A stretch of 22,209 nt of DNA from contig QFNA01000112.1 in assembly GCA_003248395.1 (NCBI GenBank), forward strand, positions 1 to 22,209, in the 5' to 3' direction. Both the position numbers and the translations under genes were made by a program. Shown one piece after another: positions 1-7,754 of the stretch (position 1 is its first letter; each line of letters opens with the position of its first letter). The stretch is from Citromicrobium sp. (lineage in GTDB: Bacteria > Pseudomonadota > Alphaproteobacteria > Sphingomonadales > Sphingomonadaceae). The notes under the pieces were generated by a model. The model worked only from the letters and a program-made list of their open reading frames with translations. It was not told the origin of the DNA and searched no databases.

Positions 1-1
1 A

Positions 2-2050
2 GCCGAGGAAACGCCGCTGCCCACCATGAACTTCGGCGAATGGGGCTTCGATCCGGAACTGCTTTCCGATACCATCGACCCGGGCGACGACTTTTTCGCC
101 TACGCCAACCAGGAATGGCTCGACGCCAATCCCCTGCCGGCCGAATTCAGCCGCTTCGGCGCGTTTAACCTGCTGCGCGAGAAATCGACCAGCGACGTGA
201 AAACGCTCGTGGACGAGCTGGTTGCCAAGGATCCGGCCCAGCTCACATCGGACGAGAAGCGCATCGTCGATGCCTATAATGCCTATCTCGACACCGCGGC
301 CATTGATGCTGCCGGTCTTGCCCCGGCTCAGCCCTTTCTCGACCGGATCATGGGCGCGAATTCGCTTTCTGCGCTGGCGACACTGTGGGGCACACCCGGC
401 TATTCGTCACCGCTCGGCGGCTATGTGTCCGTCGATGCCAAGGAGCCGGATCGCTACTCGGTATACATGTATTCCGGCGGCCTCGGTCTTCCCGATCGCG
501 ATTACTATCTCGACGAGACCGAAAAAGGTCGCGGTATCCAGCAAAGCTATCGCGAGTATCTGACCTTCCTGTTCGGCCAGGCCGGATACGATGATCCTGC
601 GGCCACGGCCCAGGCGGTCTACGCCTTCGAGGACACGATCGCCCGCACCGTTAGCTGGGATCGGGCGACGCGCCGCAACCGGGACCTGACCTACAATGCC
701 GTCACGCCGGCGGAGCTTGCTGCAACGTCGGGCGGTTTTCCCCTCGCCGCGCTGGTCGAGGCAAGCGGTTTCGAGGATACCGACCGGTTTATCGTCTCGG
801 ACATGCCGCCCAGTGCCGCACGCGCTGCGGAACTTGGCCTGACACCGGAAACGATCGCCAAGATCGGCGGCGGTACACCAGCCATGATGGCCCTGCTGCA
901 AAATACGCCGATCGAAGTGCTGCAGGCGTGGACCGTCAAGGGCTTCCTCAATTCGAACGCATCGGTTCTGCCGAGCGCCATCGATGAAGCGAATTTCGAT
1001 TTCTACGGCAAGACGCTGACCGGAACTCTCGAGCAGCGGCCGCGGTGGAAGCGCGCGATTGCCGAAACCGAAGGTCTGATGGGCGAGCTTGTCGGCGCGT
1101 CCTATGCTGAGCGTTATTTCCCGCCGGAAAACAAGGCGGCGATGGTCGATCTCGTCGCAAACCTGCGCGTGGCGCTTGCCCAGAGCATCGAAGAGATCGA
1201 CTGGATGAGCGAACCGACCAAGAAAGAAGCGATGGCTAAGCTCGACAGCTTCGATCCCAAGATCGGCTATCGCGACAATCTGGAAACCTACCCGGGGCTT
1301 GCCATCGATGCAGATGCACCGATCGAAAATCGCATGGCGGCCGCGCGCTGGGCATGGGCAGACATGCTCGGCAAGCTCGGCGGCCCGATCGACCGGACCG
1401 AATGGGGCATGCTGCCACAGACGGTGAATGCCTATTATAATTCGACCAAGAACGAGATCGTCTTTCCCGCCGGCATCCTCCAGCAACCGTTCTTCGGCAT
1501 CACCGCCGATCCGGCCGTCAATTACGGCGGCATCGGAGGTGTCATCGGGCACGAGATCGGTCATGGATTCGATGACCAGGGTTCCAAGTCCGACGGCACG
1601 GGCATGCTGCGCAACTGGTGGACCGATGCCGATCGCGCCGCCTTCGACGAGCGTGGCAATGCGCTGGTCGAACAGTACAACGCCTTCTGCCCGCTCGACA
1701 ATGGCGAAACCTGCGTCAACGGGCGCCTGACGCTGGGCGAAAATATCGGCGACCTCGGCGGTCTCAGCCTCGCCTATCGTGCTTACAAGCTGCACCTCAA
1801 CGGCAAGGAGGACAAGGTGATCGACGGGCTGACCGGCGATCAGCGATTTTTCCTCGCCTGGGCGCAGGTCTGGCGCGCGCAGCAGCGCGAAGACAATTAC
1901 CGCAATCGCCTGCGCACCGATTCGCACAGCCCCGAGGAATACCGGACCAACGGCGTCGTGCGGAACATGGACGAATGGTACGAAGCCTTTGGCGTCACGC
2001 CCAACGACGATCTGTACCTTCCGCCCGAAGAGCGCATTCGCATCTGGTAA
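2..2050 (+). CDS. M13 family zinc metallopeptidase (neprilysin/PepO-like), 5' end outside window
   Basis: Zinc endopeptidase of the neprilysin/PepO family (M13), normally exported and acting on peptides in the periplasm. The frame is open from the window edge; the first internal ATG is at 26, but the codons before it are also open and no signal peptide is present, so the true start lies upstream. Counting from that ATG, the zinc motif HEIGH is at residues 509-513, the third ligand motif ENIGD begins at E572, and the substrate-binding NAYYN motif lies about 35 residues before the zinc motif. The protein ends in a C-terminal tryptophan (IRIW), as is typical of the family. About 675 residues are visible, so only the signal peptide and a short N-terminal stretch are missing. 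A stem-loop terminator follows the stop. Family assignment is firm; the natural substrate is unknown. Confidence 0.95.
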   Translation, partial: AEETPLPTMNFGEWGFDPELLSDTIDPGDDFFAYANQEWLDANPLPAEFSRFGAFNLLREKSTSDVKTLVDELVAKDPAQLTSDEKRIVDAYNAYLDTAAIDAAGLAPAQPFLDRIMGANSLSALATLWGTPGYSSPLGGYVSVDAKEPDRYSVYMYSGGLGLPDRDYYLDETEKGRGIQQSYREYLTFLFGQAGYDDPAATAQAVYAFEDTIARTVSWDRATRRNRDLTYNAVTPAELAATSGGFPLAALVEASGFEDTDRFIVSDMPPSAARAAELGLTPETIAKIGGGTPAMMALLQNTPIEVLQAWTVKGFLNSNASVLPSAIDEANFDFYGKTLTGTLEQRPRWKRAIAETEGLMGELVGASYAERYFPPENKAAMVDLVANLRVALAQSIEEIDWMSEPTKKEAMAKLDSFDPKIGYRDNLETYPGLAIDADAPIENRMAAARWAWADMLGKLGGPIDRTEWGMLPQTVNAYYNSTKNEIVFPAGILQQPFFGITADPAVNYGGIGGVIGHEIGHGFDDQGSKSDGTGMLRNWWTDADRAAFDERGNALVEQYNAFCPLDNGETCVNGRLTLGENIGDLGGLSLAYRAYKLHLNGKEDKVIDGLTGDQRFFLAWAQVWRAQQREDNYRNRLRTDSHSPEEYRTNGVVRNMDEWYEAFGVTPNDDLYLPPEERIRIW

Positions 2051-2079
2051 GCGCTACGCGCTGCCAGACAGCCGCATCG

Positions 2080-2114
2080 GGGCGGGACAGGTCGCTTGAC
2101 TTGTCCCGCCCTTT
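2080..2114 (+). terminator. Rho-independent terminator after the M13 peptidase gene
   Basis: A perfect 10-bp stem pairs GGGCGGGACA (2080-2089) with TGTCCCGCCC (2102-2111) across a 12-base loop and is followed by a short T stretch. It lies 30 bases after the peptidase stop and just before uppP, so uppP is probably transcribed from its own promoter. The T tract is short, so read-through is possible. Confidence 0.7.
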
Positions 2115-2132
2115 CTCCATGAGGCCCCGCTT

Positions 2133-2942
2133 ATGGACAATACCATTACCGCTATACTGCTTGGGATACTCGAGGGACTGACCGAATTCCTGCCGGTCTC
2201 CTCGACCGGCCACCTCATTCTGGCACAGGCATTTTTCGGCTACGACCCGGCACAATGGCGCCAGTTCAATATCATCATCCAGCTCGGCGCAATTCTGGCG
2301 GTGGTTGTGTCCTACTGGTCGCTGTTCTGGAAAATGGGCACCGGCCTTCTGTCATGGGACAGAGAATCCGTCCGCTTCACTCGCAACATCCTGCTGGGCT
2401 TCGTACCCGCCGCGTTCATCGGCCTTCTGGCGAAGGATGCGATCGACGCCATGCTCGAGAGTCCCCTCGTGGTTGCAGTGGCGCTCGTCGTAGGCGGAAT
2501 TGCAATATTGATTCTCGAGCGCAACATTCCGCCGCGCGAGGATACAGGGGTCGCGGCTCTATCGTGGAAAACGTCGCTGGCCATCGGGCTGGCGCAATGC
2601 CTTGCGATGATTCCCGGCACCAGTCGCTCTGCATCGAGCATTCTCGGCGCGCTCGCCATGGGTGTCGGTCGCAAGACTGCGGCTGAATTCTCGTTCTTCC
2701 TCGCCGTTCCCACGATGCTCGGCGCGGCGACGGTGAAACTGATCGACGAGCCGGCGCTGCTTCGCGGAGAGGCGCTGATCAGCTGGACAGAGATCGGATT
2801 GGGCTTCGTGGCTGCCTTTCTGACTGCGCTCGCCGTCATTCGGCTGTTCGTCGCCTATGTCAGCAAGCATGGGTTTGCCCCCTTCGCATGGTATCGCATT
2901 CTGATCGGCGGATTCGCGATCGCGTGGCTGACGCTAGGCTAA
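2133..2942 (+). CDS. uppP: Undecaprenyl-diphosphatase UppP (BacA)
   Basis: Integral membrane phosphatase that converts undecaprenyl diphosphate to undecaprenyl phosphate, recycling the lipid carrier for peptidoglycan and other envelope polymers. At 269 residues it matches the usual UppP length. Both signature regions are present: the N-terminal EGLTEFLPVSSTGHL motif (about residues 14-28) with its conserved glutamate, and the PGTSRSASS motif with its conserved arginine near residue 165. Several hydrophobic spans run through the protein, giving the expected polytopic topology. The ATG at 2133 is chosen because the family signature begins a few residues later; no strong Shine-Dalgarno is visible upstream. 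It sits alone between a terminator and the GlsB-like gene. I see no clear terminator after it, so read-through into the next gene is possible. Confidence 0.96.
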   Translation: MDNTITAILLGILEGLTEFLPVSSTGHLILAQAFFGYDPAQWRQFNIIIQLGAILAVVVSYWSLFWKMGTGLLSWDRESVRFTRNILLGFVPAAFIGLLAKDAIDAMLESPLVVAVALVVGGIAILILERNIPPREDTGVAALSWKTSLAIGLAQCLAMIPGTSRSASSILGALAMGVGRKTAAEFSFFLAVPTMLGAATVKLIDEPALLRGEALISWTEIGLGFVAAFLTALAVIRLFVAYVSKHGFAPFAWYRILIGGFAIAWLTLG

Positions 2943-3056
2943 GTGCCTTGCAGCACCCCTTCCGTTCATCTCGCATTTCGCCTTTTTTTTGTCACATTCC
3001 CGGAACCAAGCGATACCAGGCGGATTGATCGTGCGAGTGCAGTTTGGAAACGAAAG

Positions 3057-3320
3057 ATGGGCTTGCTAATCCTGATCATCGCCGGCGCAGCCTTGGGCTG
3101 GCTGGCAACGATCGTGACACGCATAGAAGACGGCAGCGGCATCGCCCGCTCCATCATGGCCGGTACGCTTGGTTCGCTGATCGTGGGGATCGCCCTGACG
3201 GGTGCCAACCTGCTTGGCGGCGTTCGTGCCACGACCCTGCTTTGGGCAATGCTCGGCGCGGTCGTTCTCATCGCCCTGTACCATGTGCTTCGCCAGCGAT
3301 CGTCGGGTCAGGAAATCTGA
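3057..3320 (+). CDS. GlsB/YeaQ/YmgE-like small membrane protein
   Basis: A protein of 87 residues consisting almost entirely of three hydrophobic segments (about residues 2-20, 32-52 and 56-78) separated by short polar loops, ending in a basic tail (RQRSSGQEI). Length and pattern (MGLLILIIAGAALGWLA, then a loop with DGSG) fit the GlsB/YeaQ/YmgE family, also called transglycosylase-associated proteins. Their biochemical role is unproven and they are often linked to stress responses. I chose the ATG at 3057 over an earlier in-frame ATG at 2943. The extra residues in the longer version do not resemble the family, and the transmembrane segment begins directly at 3057. The region before it contains a T run and a GGAAC box at 3000-3004, but no complete promoter that I would defend. 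Confidence 0.75.
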   Translation: MGLLILIIAGAALGWLATIVTRIEDGSGIARSIMAGTLGSLIVGIALTGANLLGGVRATTLLWAMLGAVVLIALYHVLRQRSSGQEI

Positions 3321-3409
3321 CACGAAAATCGATTTAAGGCGAAAATTTGTCTTACCAAGTGGTGGCACCATTGCTAAGGACGGTGCCTCTCAATCCAAGG
3401 GGAAGAGTT

Positions 3410-3703
3410 ATGAAATTCAACAAGCTTACCATCGTCGCTTCGGCTGCTGCCATGTCGCTCGGTCTCGCTGCATGCGACGGCGCGAACGAAAACGCCATGG
3501 AAGACGCTGGCGAACAGAACGCCGAAATGGTGAACGAAGAAGCCGAAGCCATGGAAGAAGCCGGCCAGATCACCGATGCGCAGGAAGACGCCATCACCGA
3601 TCAGGCTGAAGACCAGGCAGACGCTATGGAAGAGCAGGGCGAAGCCATGGACGAAGGTGAAGTGGTCGACACCACGGAAACCACCGAAGCGGACCCCATG
3701 TAA
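3410..3703 (+). CDS. Small, highly acidic lipoprotein, no basic residues in mature part
   Basis: A protein of 97 residues with a lipoprotein signal peptide: MKFNK, a hydrophobic stretch, then the lipobox LAAC with the acylated cysteine at residue 22. The mature part, about 76 residues, is rich in Glu, Asp, Ala and Met. It contains no Lys, Arg, His or aromatic residue, so it is probably a disordered, strongly negative chain tethered to a membrane. The start at 3410 is supported by GGGGAAGAG just upstream and by the signal peptide beginning there. The 5' region contains a 6-bp hairpin (3364-3369 with 3382-3387). A strong terminator follows. It resembles in design, though not in detailed sequence, the lipoprotein encoded at 10222-10530. 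I do not know its function. Confidence 0.8.
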   Translation: MKFNKLTIVASAAAMSLGLAACDGANENAMEDAGEQNAEMVNEEAEAMEEAGQITDAQEDAITDQAEDQADAMEEQGEAMDEGEVVDTTETTEADPM

Positions 3704-3722
3704 TCTTCGTCTCTTCGAGATG

Positions 3723-3764
3723 AAAAAAGATCGGCCCCGGAGCGATGCTTCGGGGCCGTTTCTT
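3723..3764. terminator. Bidirectional rho-independent terminator
   Basis: A 12-bp stem (3732-3743 with 3747-3758, one G-T pair) closes on a 3-base loop. On the plus strand it is followed by TTTCTTGTTG; on the minus strand a run of six T (the A run at 3723-3728) follows after three bases. It lies between the ends of the acidic lipoprotein gene (+) and phhA (-), so it can terminate both. Confidence 0.9.
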
Positions 3765-3796
3765 GTTGTACTCAACAACGGAAGTAGATGTTGGCT

Positions 3797-4735
3797 CTAC
3801 GTCGGCTCCGCACCACTCCCGCGTCCACCGCGGAGCGTATATTCCAGCGTGCCTTCGTTGACCACGTAATCGACGTCGATCACCGCTGTGTTGGCGTATG
3901 TGAAGCCGGCACCCAGGCTGCGATAGAGCTTGTCGAAATCCCGCTCGACCGTCTGATGATACAGGTCTTCGAAGCTGTCGATCACGAAATAGGTCGGTTG
4001 CAAGTCGCTGATGACGTAATCCGTCCGCATGACGCGATCGACGTTGAGCATGATCCGATTGGGGCTCTTGGCTTCGGTGGCATAGACCACCTCGGTCGGG
4101 CCGGACAGGATGCCGGCACCATAGGCCTTGATCCCTTCGGCTTCGCGGATCAGTCCGAACTCCACCGTGTACCAGTATAGCGAGCCGAGCGCTTTAAGCC
4201 GGTTGTAGCGCATCGCCTTCCAGCCCGCGCGGCCGTATTCCTGCATGTAATCGGCATAGACCGGATCGGTCAGCATGGGCACGTGACCGAAGACGTCGTG
4301 GAAAACGTCGGGCTCCTGAATGTAGTCGAACGTCTGGCGCGTACGGATGAAATTGCCCGCCGGAAAGCGCCGGTTTGCCAGATGCCAGAAGAACACATGA
4401 TCGGGTATCAGCATGGGCACGGGCACCACGCTCCACCCGGTCAGCGCACCAAGATCTTCGGACAATTTGCCGAATTCCGGCACGCCGCCACGGTTCAGAT
4501 TGAGTTTTTGCAATCCCGCCATGAAAGCGCTGGCCGCGCGTCCGGGCAGCACGTCCATCTGCCGTTCGAAAAGGTCGTTCCAGATAGCGTCGTCGTCGCT
4601 ATCGTATTCGGTCTGTTTGGGCTCGAGCCAATCCTCGCCGACATGCTCTGGCTTTTTGAGCGGTGCAGTGAAAACGCCTTCGGGCATTTCGGGAAGGTGG
4701 GTAAAATCCTGTTCGGGTTCTGCTAGTGTCGCCAT
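3797..4735 (-). CDS. phhA: Phenylalanine 4-monooxygenase
   Basis: Non-haem iron, pterin-dependent hydroxylase converting phenylalanine to tyrosine, the entry step of phenylalanine catabolism. From the ATG at 4735 the protein has 312 residues. The iron-binding triad is visible: HDVFGH gives H146 and H151, and E192 lies in YWYTVEFGL. The surrounding PDHVFFWHLANRRFPAGNF and QEPDVFHD blocks are characteristic of the bacterial single-domain enzyme; there is no N-terminal ACT regulatory domain. An in-frame TTG at 4774 would add 13 residues. I prefer 4735 because that TTG falls inside the likely -35 box and the promoter spacing puts the transcript start only a few bases before 4735. No pterin-recycling gene (phhB) is visible nearby. 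It is divergent from ppk2 with a 68-base gap. Confidence 0.95.
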   Translation of the reverse strand: MATLAEPEQDFTHLPEMPEGVFTAPLKKPEHVGEDWLEPKQTEYDSDDDAIWNDLFERQMDVLPGRAASAFMAGLQKLNLNRGGVPEFGKLSEDLGALTGWSVVPVPMLIPDHVFFWHLANRRFPAGNFIRTRQTFDYIQEPDVFHDVFGHVPMLTDPVYADYMQEYGRAGWKAMRYNRLKALGSLYWYTVEFGLIREAEGIKAYGAGILSGPTEVVYATEAKSPNRIMLNVDRVMRTDYVISDLQPTYFVIDSFEDLYHQTVERDFDKLYRSLGAGFTYANTAVIDVDYVVNEGTLEYTLRGGRGSGAEPT

Positions 4736-4745
4736 ATTGTTGCGC

Positions 4746-4774
4746 AGGTTACTACCTTTCCGCTTCACTGACAA
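4746..4774 (-). promoter_or_regulatory. Putative sigma-70 promoter of phhA
   Basis: On the minus strand TTGTCA (4774-4769) is separated by 17 bases from TAACCT (4751-4746). A start point about seven bases further would lie near 4739, leaving a leader of only about four bases before the phhA ATG at 4735. This fits the absence of any Shine-Dalgarno there. It is a prediction from consensus similarity only. Confidence 0.45.
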
Positions 4775-4803
4775 ACCTGTGTTCGGATTTTAGAGGTGCT
4801 CCG

Positions 4804-5574
4804 ATGAAGAAAAAACAATACGACGCGCTGCTCGAACCGATGCGCGCCGAACTCGTGTCCATGGCCCGCTGGGTAAAGGCGACCGGCCAGCGTGTGGTCG
4901 TTATCTTCGAAGGACGCGATACTGCGGGCAAGGGCGGCGCGATCCGCGCGGTTTCGGATGGGCTCAACCCGCGCCAGTGCCGCGTCGTCGCCCTGCCCAA
5001 GCCGACCGAGACCGAGCAGAGCCAGTGGTATTTCCAGCGGTACGTGCATCATTTGCCGAGTGCCGGTGAGATCGTGCTGTTCGACCGCAGCTGGTACAAT
5101 CGCGCCGGGGTCGAAAAGGTGATGGGCTATGCGTCGCCGGACCAGATCGAAGCCTTCCTTAAGCAGGTGCCCACGTTCGAGCGCTTGCTGGTCGATGACG
5201 GCATCATTCTGCTCAAATACTGGCTTGGGGCGGATCAGGAAAAGCAGGAAGAGCGATTGCGCGAACGGCTGGAAGATCCGCTCAAGCGCTGGAAGCTGTC
5301 GCCCGTCGATCTGGCAGCGCGAGAAAAATATGACGAATATACTGCCGCCAGGGAAGCGATGCTGGCGCGGACCCACACCGACTGGGCACCGTGGACGCTG
5401 GTCGATTTCAACGATCAGAAATTGGGACGGCTGACCCTGGTGCGCGACCTGCTCGACCGCCTGCCCGACACGCAGATTGCGCCGCCGGATATCGTGTTTC
5501 CTGAACTCGAGCATGAACTCTCGCCCGAAACTTACGGCAGCATCGGGCCATTGCCGCCCTATTCCGCGGCCTGA
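4804..5574 (+). CDS. ppk2: Polyphosphate kinase 2 family protein
   Basis: Cytoplasmic kinase that transfers phosphate between polyphosphate and nucleotides. The protein has 256 residues from the ATG at 4804, which is preceded by AGAGG at a seven-base spacing. The Walker A motif EGRDTAGKGG is at residues 36-45. The lid segment DRSWYNRAGVEKVMG is at about 94-108, and the conserved LLKYWLG strand and RWKLSPVD segment follow, all typical of single-domain PPK2. I cannot decide from sequence alone between class I (acting on nucleoside diphosphates) and class III (acting on AMP and ADP). Its last 16 bases overlap the end of the convergent hydratase gene, leaving no room for an intergenic terminator. 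It is divergent from phhA; no functional link is apparent. Confidence 0.93.
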   Translation: MKKKQYDALLEPMRAELVSMARWVKATGQRVVVIFEGRDTAGKGGAIRAVSDGLNPRQCRVVALPKPTETEQSQWYFQRYVHHLPSAGEIVLFDRSWYNRAGVEKVMGYASPDQIEAFLKQVPTFERLLVDDGIILLKYWLGADQEKQEERLRERLEDPLKRWKLSPVDLAAREKYDEYTAAREAMLARTHTDWAPWTLVDFNDQKLGRLTLVRDLLDRLPDTQIAPPDIVFPELEHELSPETYGSIGPLPPYSAA

Positions 5575-6425
5575 TCCAGGGTGGCGGTAGCCGCAGTAAT
5601 CTGCCGCCCGTCATTCGCATAAGCGCCCAGTTCGATGGTCTCGCCCTCGCCCCGGATCACGAGGTTGAGCGGCTCGTTGACGATGGCCGGGCTTACGCCA
5701 CGAAAACGGAAGTGCGACAGCCGGTTCTCGCCAAATCGCTCTGCCGCAAGCTGGAGCATCAGGCTCGCCGTCAGAGGTCCGTGCACCACCAGCCCGCGAT
5801 AACGCTCGATCTCGCGCGCATAGGGCGCATCGTAGTGAATACGGTGCGAATTGAACGTCAGCGCGGAATAGCGGAACAGCAACGTCTCGTCGGGAACGAT
5901 GACGCGCTGCAAATGCCAGCCCGCCGGATCGAAACCATCGCTGCCGGTCTCTGGCGGAGCCAGCGGCGCATCCTCCGCAAGCGCGGCAAGATAGACCAGT
6001 GTCTGCCGCTCGCGCACGGCCAGTTGCCCGTCGGCGGAAGTCTCGTGGTCGACCTCGACGAACACCATGTCGCCGCGGCTGCCAGACTTGGCCTCGATTC
6101 CGACGATTGTGCTTAGCCGTTCAATGGTCGCGCCCACGGCGATCGGCGCGTGAAACTGCATCGCACTCGATGCCCACATCCGCCTGGGCAAGGGTATGGG
6201 CGGCAGGAAGCTTTCATCGTCGCCGCGCCGCTGGGGATGGCCGTCCCCTCCGAGCTGTCCCGTGCGCGTTTCGGGGGTGCACAAGCATAGGTGAATCCCC
6301 TGCGGCATGGTTCCGTCGGCTGGCAGGACCAAATCGAACGTCGCACACCACCGCGTTGCGAGCGCCGGGTCCAGACGGTCCTGCGCACGCACTTCACGCC
6401 CGATCCAGTTCGACCAGTCCTGCAT
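5559..6425 (-). CDS. MaoC/hotdog acyl-CoA hydratase resembling 3-methylfumaryl-CoA hydratase (Meh)
   Basis: A protein of 288 residues with two hotdog-type halves, the FAS1-like/MaoC dehydratase architecture. The N-terminal half contains LPRRMWA and a VFVEVDHE strand. The C-terminal half contains FRYSALTFNSHRIHYD and the GLVVHGPLTASL helix, the block that carries catalytic residues in this family. From memory of the family the closest described enzyme is 3-methylfumaryl-CoA (mesaconyl-C4-CoA) hydratase, which forms citramalyl-CoA. The neighbouring CoA transferase, which resembles the preceding enzyme, supports this. The start ATG (6425-6423) shares one base with the thiolase stop (TGATG), so translation is probably coupled. 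It ends 16 bases inside the convergent ppk2 gene. A related HTD2-like dehydratase acting on another branched acyl-CoA remains possible. Confidence 0.82.
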   Translation of the reverse strand: MQDWSNWIGREVRAQDRLDPALATRWCATFDLVLPADGTMPQGIHLCLCTPETRTGQLGGDGHPQRRGDDESFLPPIPLPRRMWASSAMQFHAPIAVGATIERLSTIVGIEAKSGSRGDMVFVEVDHETSADGQLAVRERQTLVYLAALAEDAPLAPPETGSDGFDPAGWHLQRVIVPDETLLFRYSALTFNSHRIHYDAPYAREIERYRGLVVHGPLTASLMLQLAAERFGENRLSHFRFRGVSPAIVNEPLNLVIRGEGETIELGAYANDGRQITAATATLDQAAE

Positions 6426-7577
6426 CAGGCCGCGCGCTCGAAGACGGCGGCCATGCCCTGCCCGCCGCCGATGCACATGGTTTCGAGGCCATAGCGCACT
6501 TCGCGCCGCTGCATTTCTTGCGCCATGTCGGCAAGGATTCGGATACCCGTCGCGCCGATGGGGTGGCCGAGCGAAATGCCTGAACCGTTGACGTTGACGA
6601 TATCGCGGCGGCTGTCGTCTTCGGCAAAGCCCCAGCCCTTCAGCACGGCAAGCGCCTGCGGGGCGAAGGCCTCGTTGAGTGCGCGACGGATCGCAGCCCG
6701 CCGCACTCCACGAATGGAACCACAGGATCGGTTCGAGACCGAGTTCCTCGACCTTGTCTTCCGCCACCACGAGGCAGGCGGCTGCGGCATCGTTCTGCTG
6801 GCTGGCATTGCCCGCGGTGACGATCGCTTGCGCGTCGCGCTGGCCATCGATGGGGCGGAGTTTCGACAGGCTCTCCATGTCGGCATCCTCGCGGAAGCCC
6901 TCGTCCCTGGCGAAGACAACCGGGTCGCCACGCCGCTGCGGGATTTCGACCGGCACCAGTTGATCGTCGAACTTTCCTTCCTGCCATGCCCTTGCGGCGT
7001 TCCGGTGACTGCGCACCGCGAATTCGTCCGATGCCTCGCGACTGATGCCATAGTCCTTGGCGAGATTTTCCGCCGTCTCGATCATGCCCGTGATGACACC
7101 GAACCGCTCGATCGGCTGGCTCATCAAGCGACCGCGCGTGAGGCGATCCCACAGCACCATGTCGCCCAGCCGCGCACCGTGGCGCGCCTTGGTGGTGTAA
7201 TGCTCCACATTGGACATGCTCTCGACCCCGCCCGCAAGGACGCAGTCGGCAACACCGGTCTGGACCATCATCGCCGCTGTCGCGACCGCCTGCAGGCCCG
7301 ATCCGCAGCGCCGGTCGAGCTGCATGCCGGGCACTTCGACGGGGTAGCCAGCGGCGAGCCAACTCCAGCGCCCGATGGCAGGCGCTTCACCGCTGCCATA
7401 GCCTTGGCTGAACACCACATCGTCGACGCGCATCGGGTCCACGCCGGAACGCTCGACAAGCGCCTTGATGATGATCGCGCCAAGTTCTCCCGCCTCGAGC
7501 GGCGCGAGGCTGCCGAGGAACTTGCCGACAGGTGTGCGGAGGGGTTTGCAAATGGCGACGCGGCGTAATTGGATCAT
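6425..7577 (-). pseudogene. Acetyl-CoA acetyltransferase (thiolase), internal frame-changing deletion
   Basis: Thiolase that would cleave or form 3-ketoacyl-CoA. The N-terminal part runs in frame from ATG 7577 (preceded by GAGGG) through the nucleophile motif LDRRCGSGLQ with Cys91 to residue 299 (near 6683). The C-terminal part is in another frame from about 6679. It begins LNEAFAPQAL, carries the catalytic GHPIGATG histidine and the CIGGGQG motif, and ends at 6425. Between AAGCDPSR and LNEAFAP, thiolases normally have about 27 more residues, so roughly 80 bases (length 2 modulo 3) are missing. The original frame stays open past the junction and, without a stop, runs into the downstream hydratase gene. 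As written, no intact thiolase can be made. Either this is a pseudogene or the sequence is wrong at this point. Confidence 0.85.
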
Positions 7578-7601
7578 GCTAACCCTCTGAAATCGGCGAA
7601 A

Positions 7602-7618
7602 TGTTACACGTGTTACAC
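7602..7618. promoter_or_regulatory. Direct repeat and palindrome upstream of the thiolase gene
   Basis: TGTTACAC occurs twice (7602-7609 and 7611-7618) with a 9-base period, and ACACGTGT (7606-7613) at the centre is a perfect palindrome. It lies 25-41 bases upstream of the thiolase start, in a 177-base gap that has no gene. This is a plausible operator for a regulator of the thiolase/hydratase part of the cluster. The protein that binds it is unknown, and nothing else is evident in the gap. Confidence 0.35.
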
Positions 7619-7754
7619 TGTCCTGAAGTCAAACTTCGGTTCGCCCGAGAACCGACGACAAGGCACAATGAAAAAGGAAGGTTTCGAGAGGTTTCCACCA
7701 TGTCAGCATGGCATGGAACCGCCGGTGTAGGAAAGTTCAATGGAGGACGGGCCC

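Noticed and set aside
407..1927. Large open frame antisense to the M13 peptidase
   Set aside because: The sense frame has clear catalytic motifs. The antisense protein has no recognisable domain and arises from high-GC codon bias. The same applies to antisense frames at 7740-9035, 12495-13799 and 19159-20538.
2991..3030. EcfG-type promoter before the GlsB-like gene
   Set aside because: GGAAC is present, but no CGTT-like -10 element follows at the required spacing.
2943..3056. Longer N-terminus for the GlsB-like protein
   Set aside because: The added residues match nothing in the family and include a run of phenylalanines from a T tract; the first membrane segment starts at 3057.
3797..4774. 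phhA starting at TTG 4774
   Set aside because: That codon overlaps the predicted -35 box and lacks a ribosome site; the ATG at 4735 fits the promoter geometry.
5559..7577. A single 672-residue thiolase-hydratase fusion enzyme
   Set aside because: The thiolase C-terminal half with its catalytic motifs is present in another frame, so the continuous frame arises from a deletion. The middle segment is nonsense and the hydratase has its own coupled ATG.
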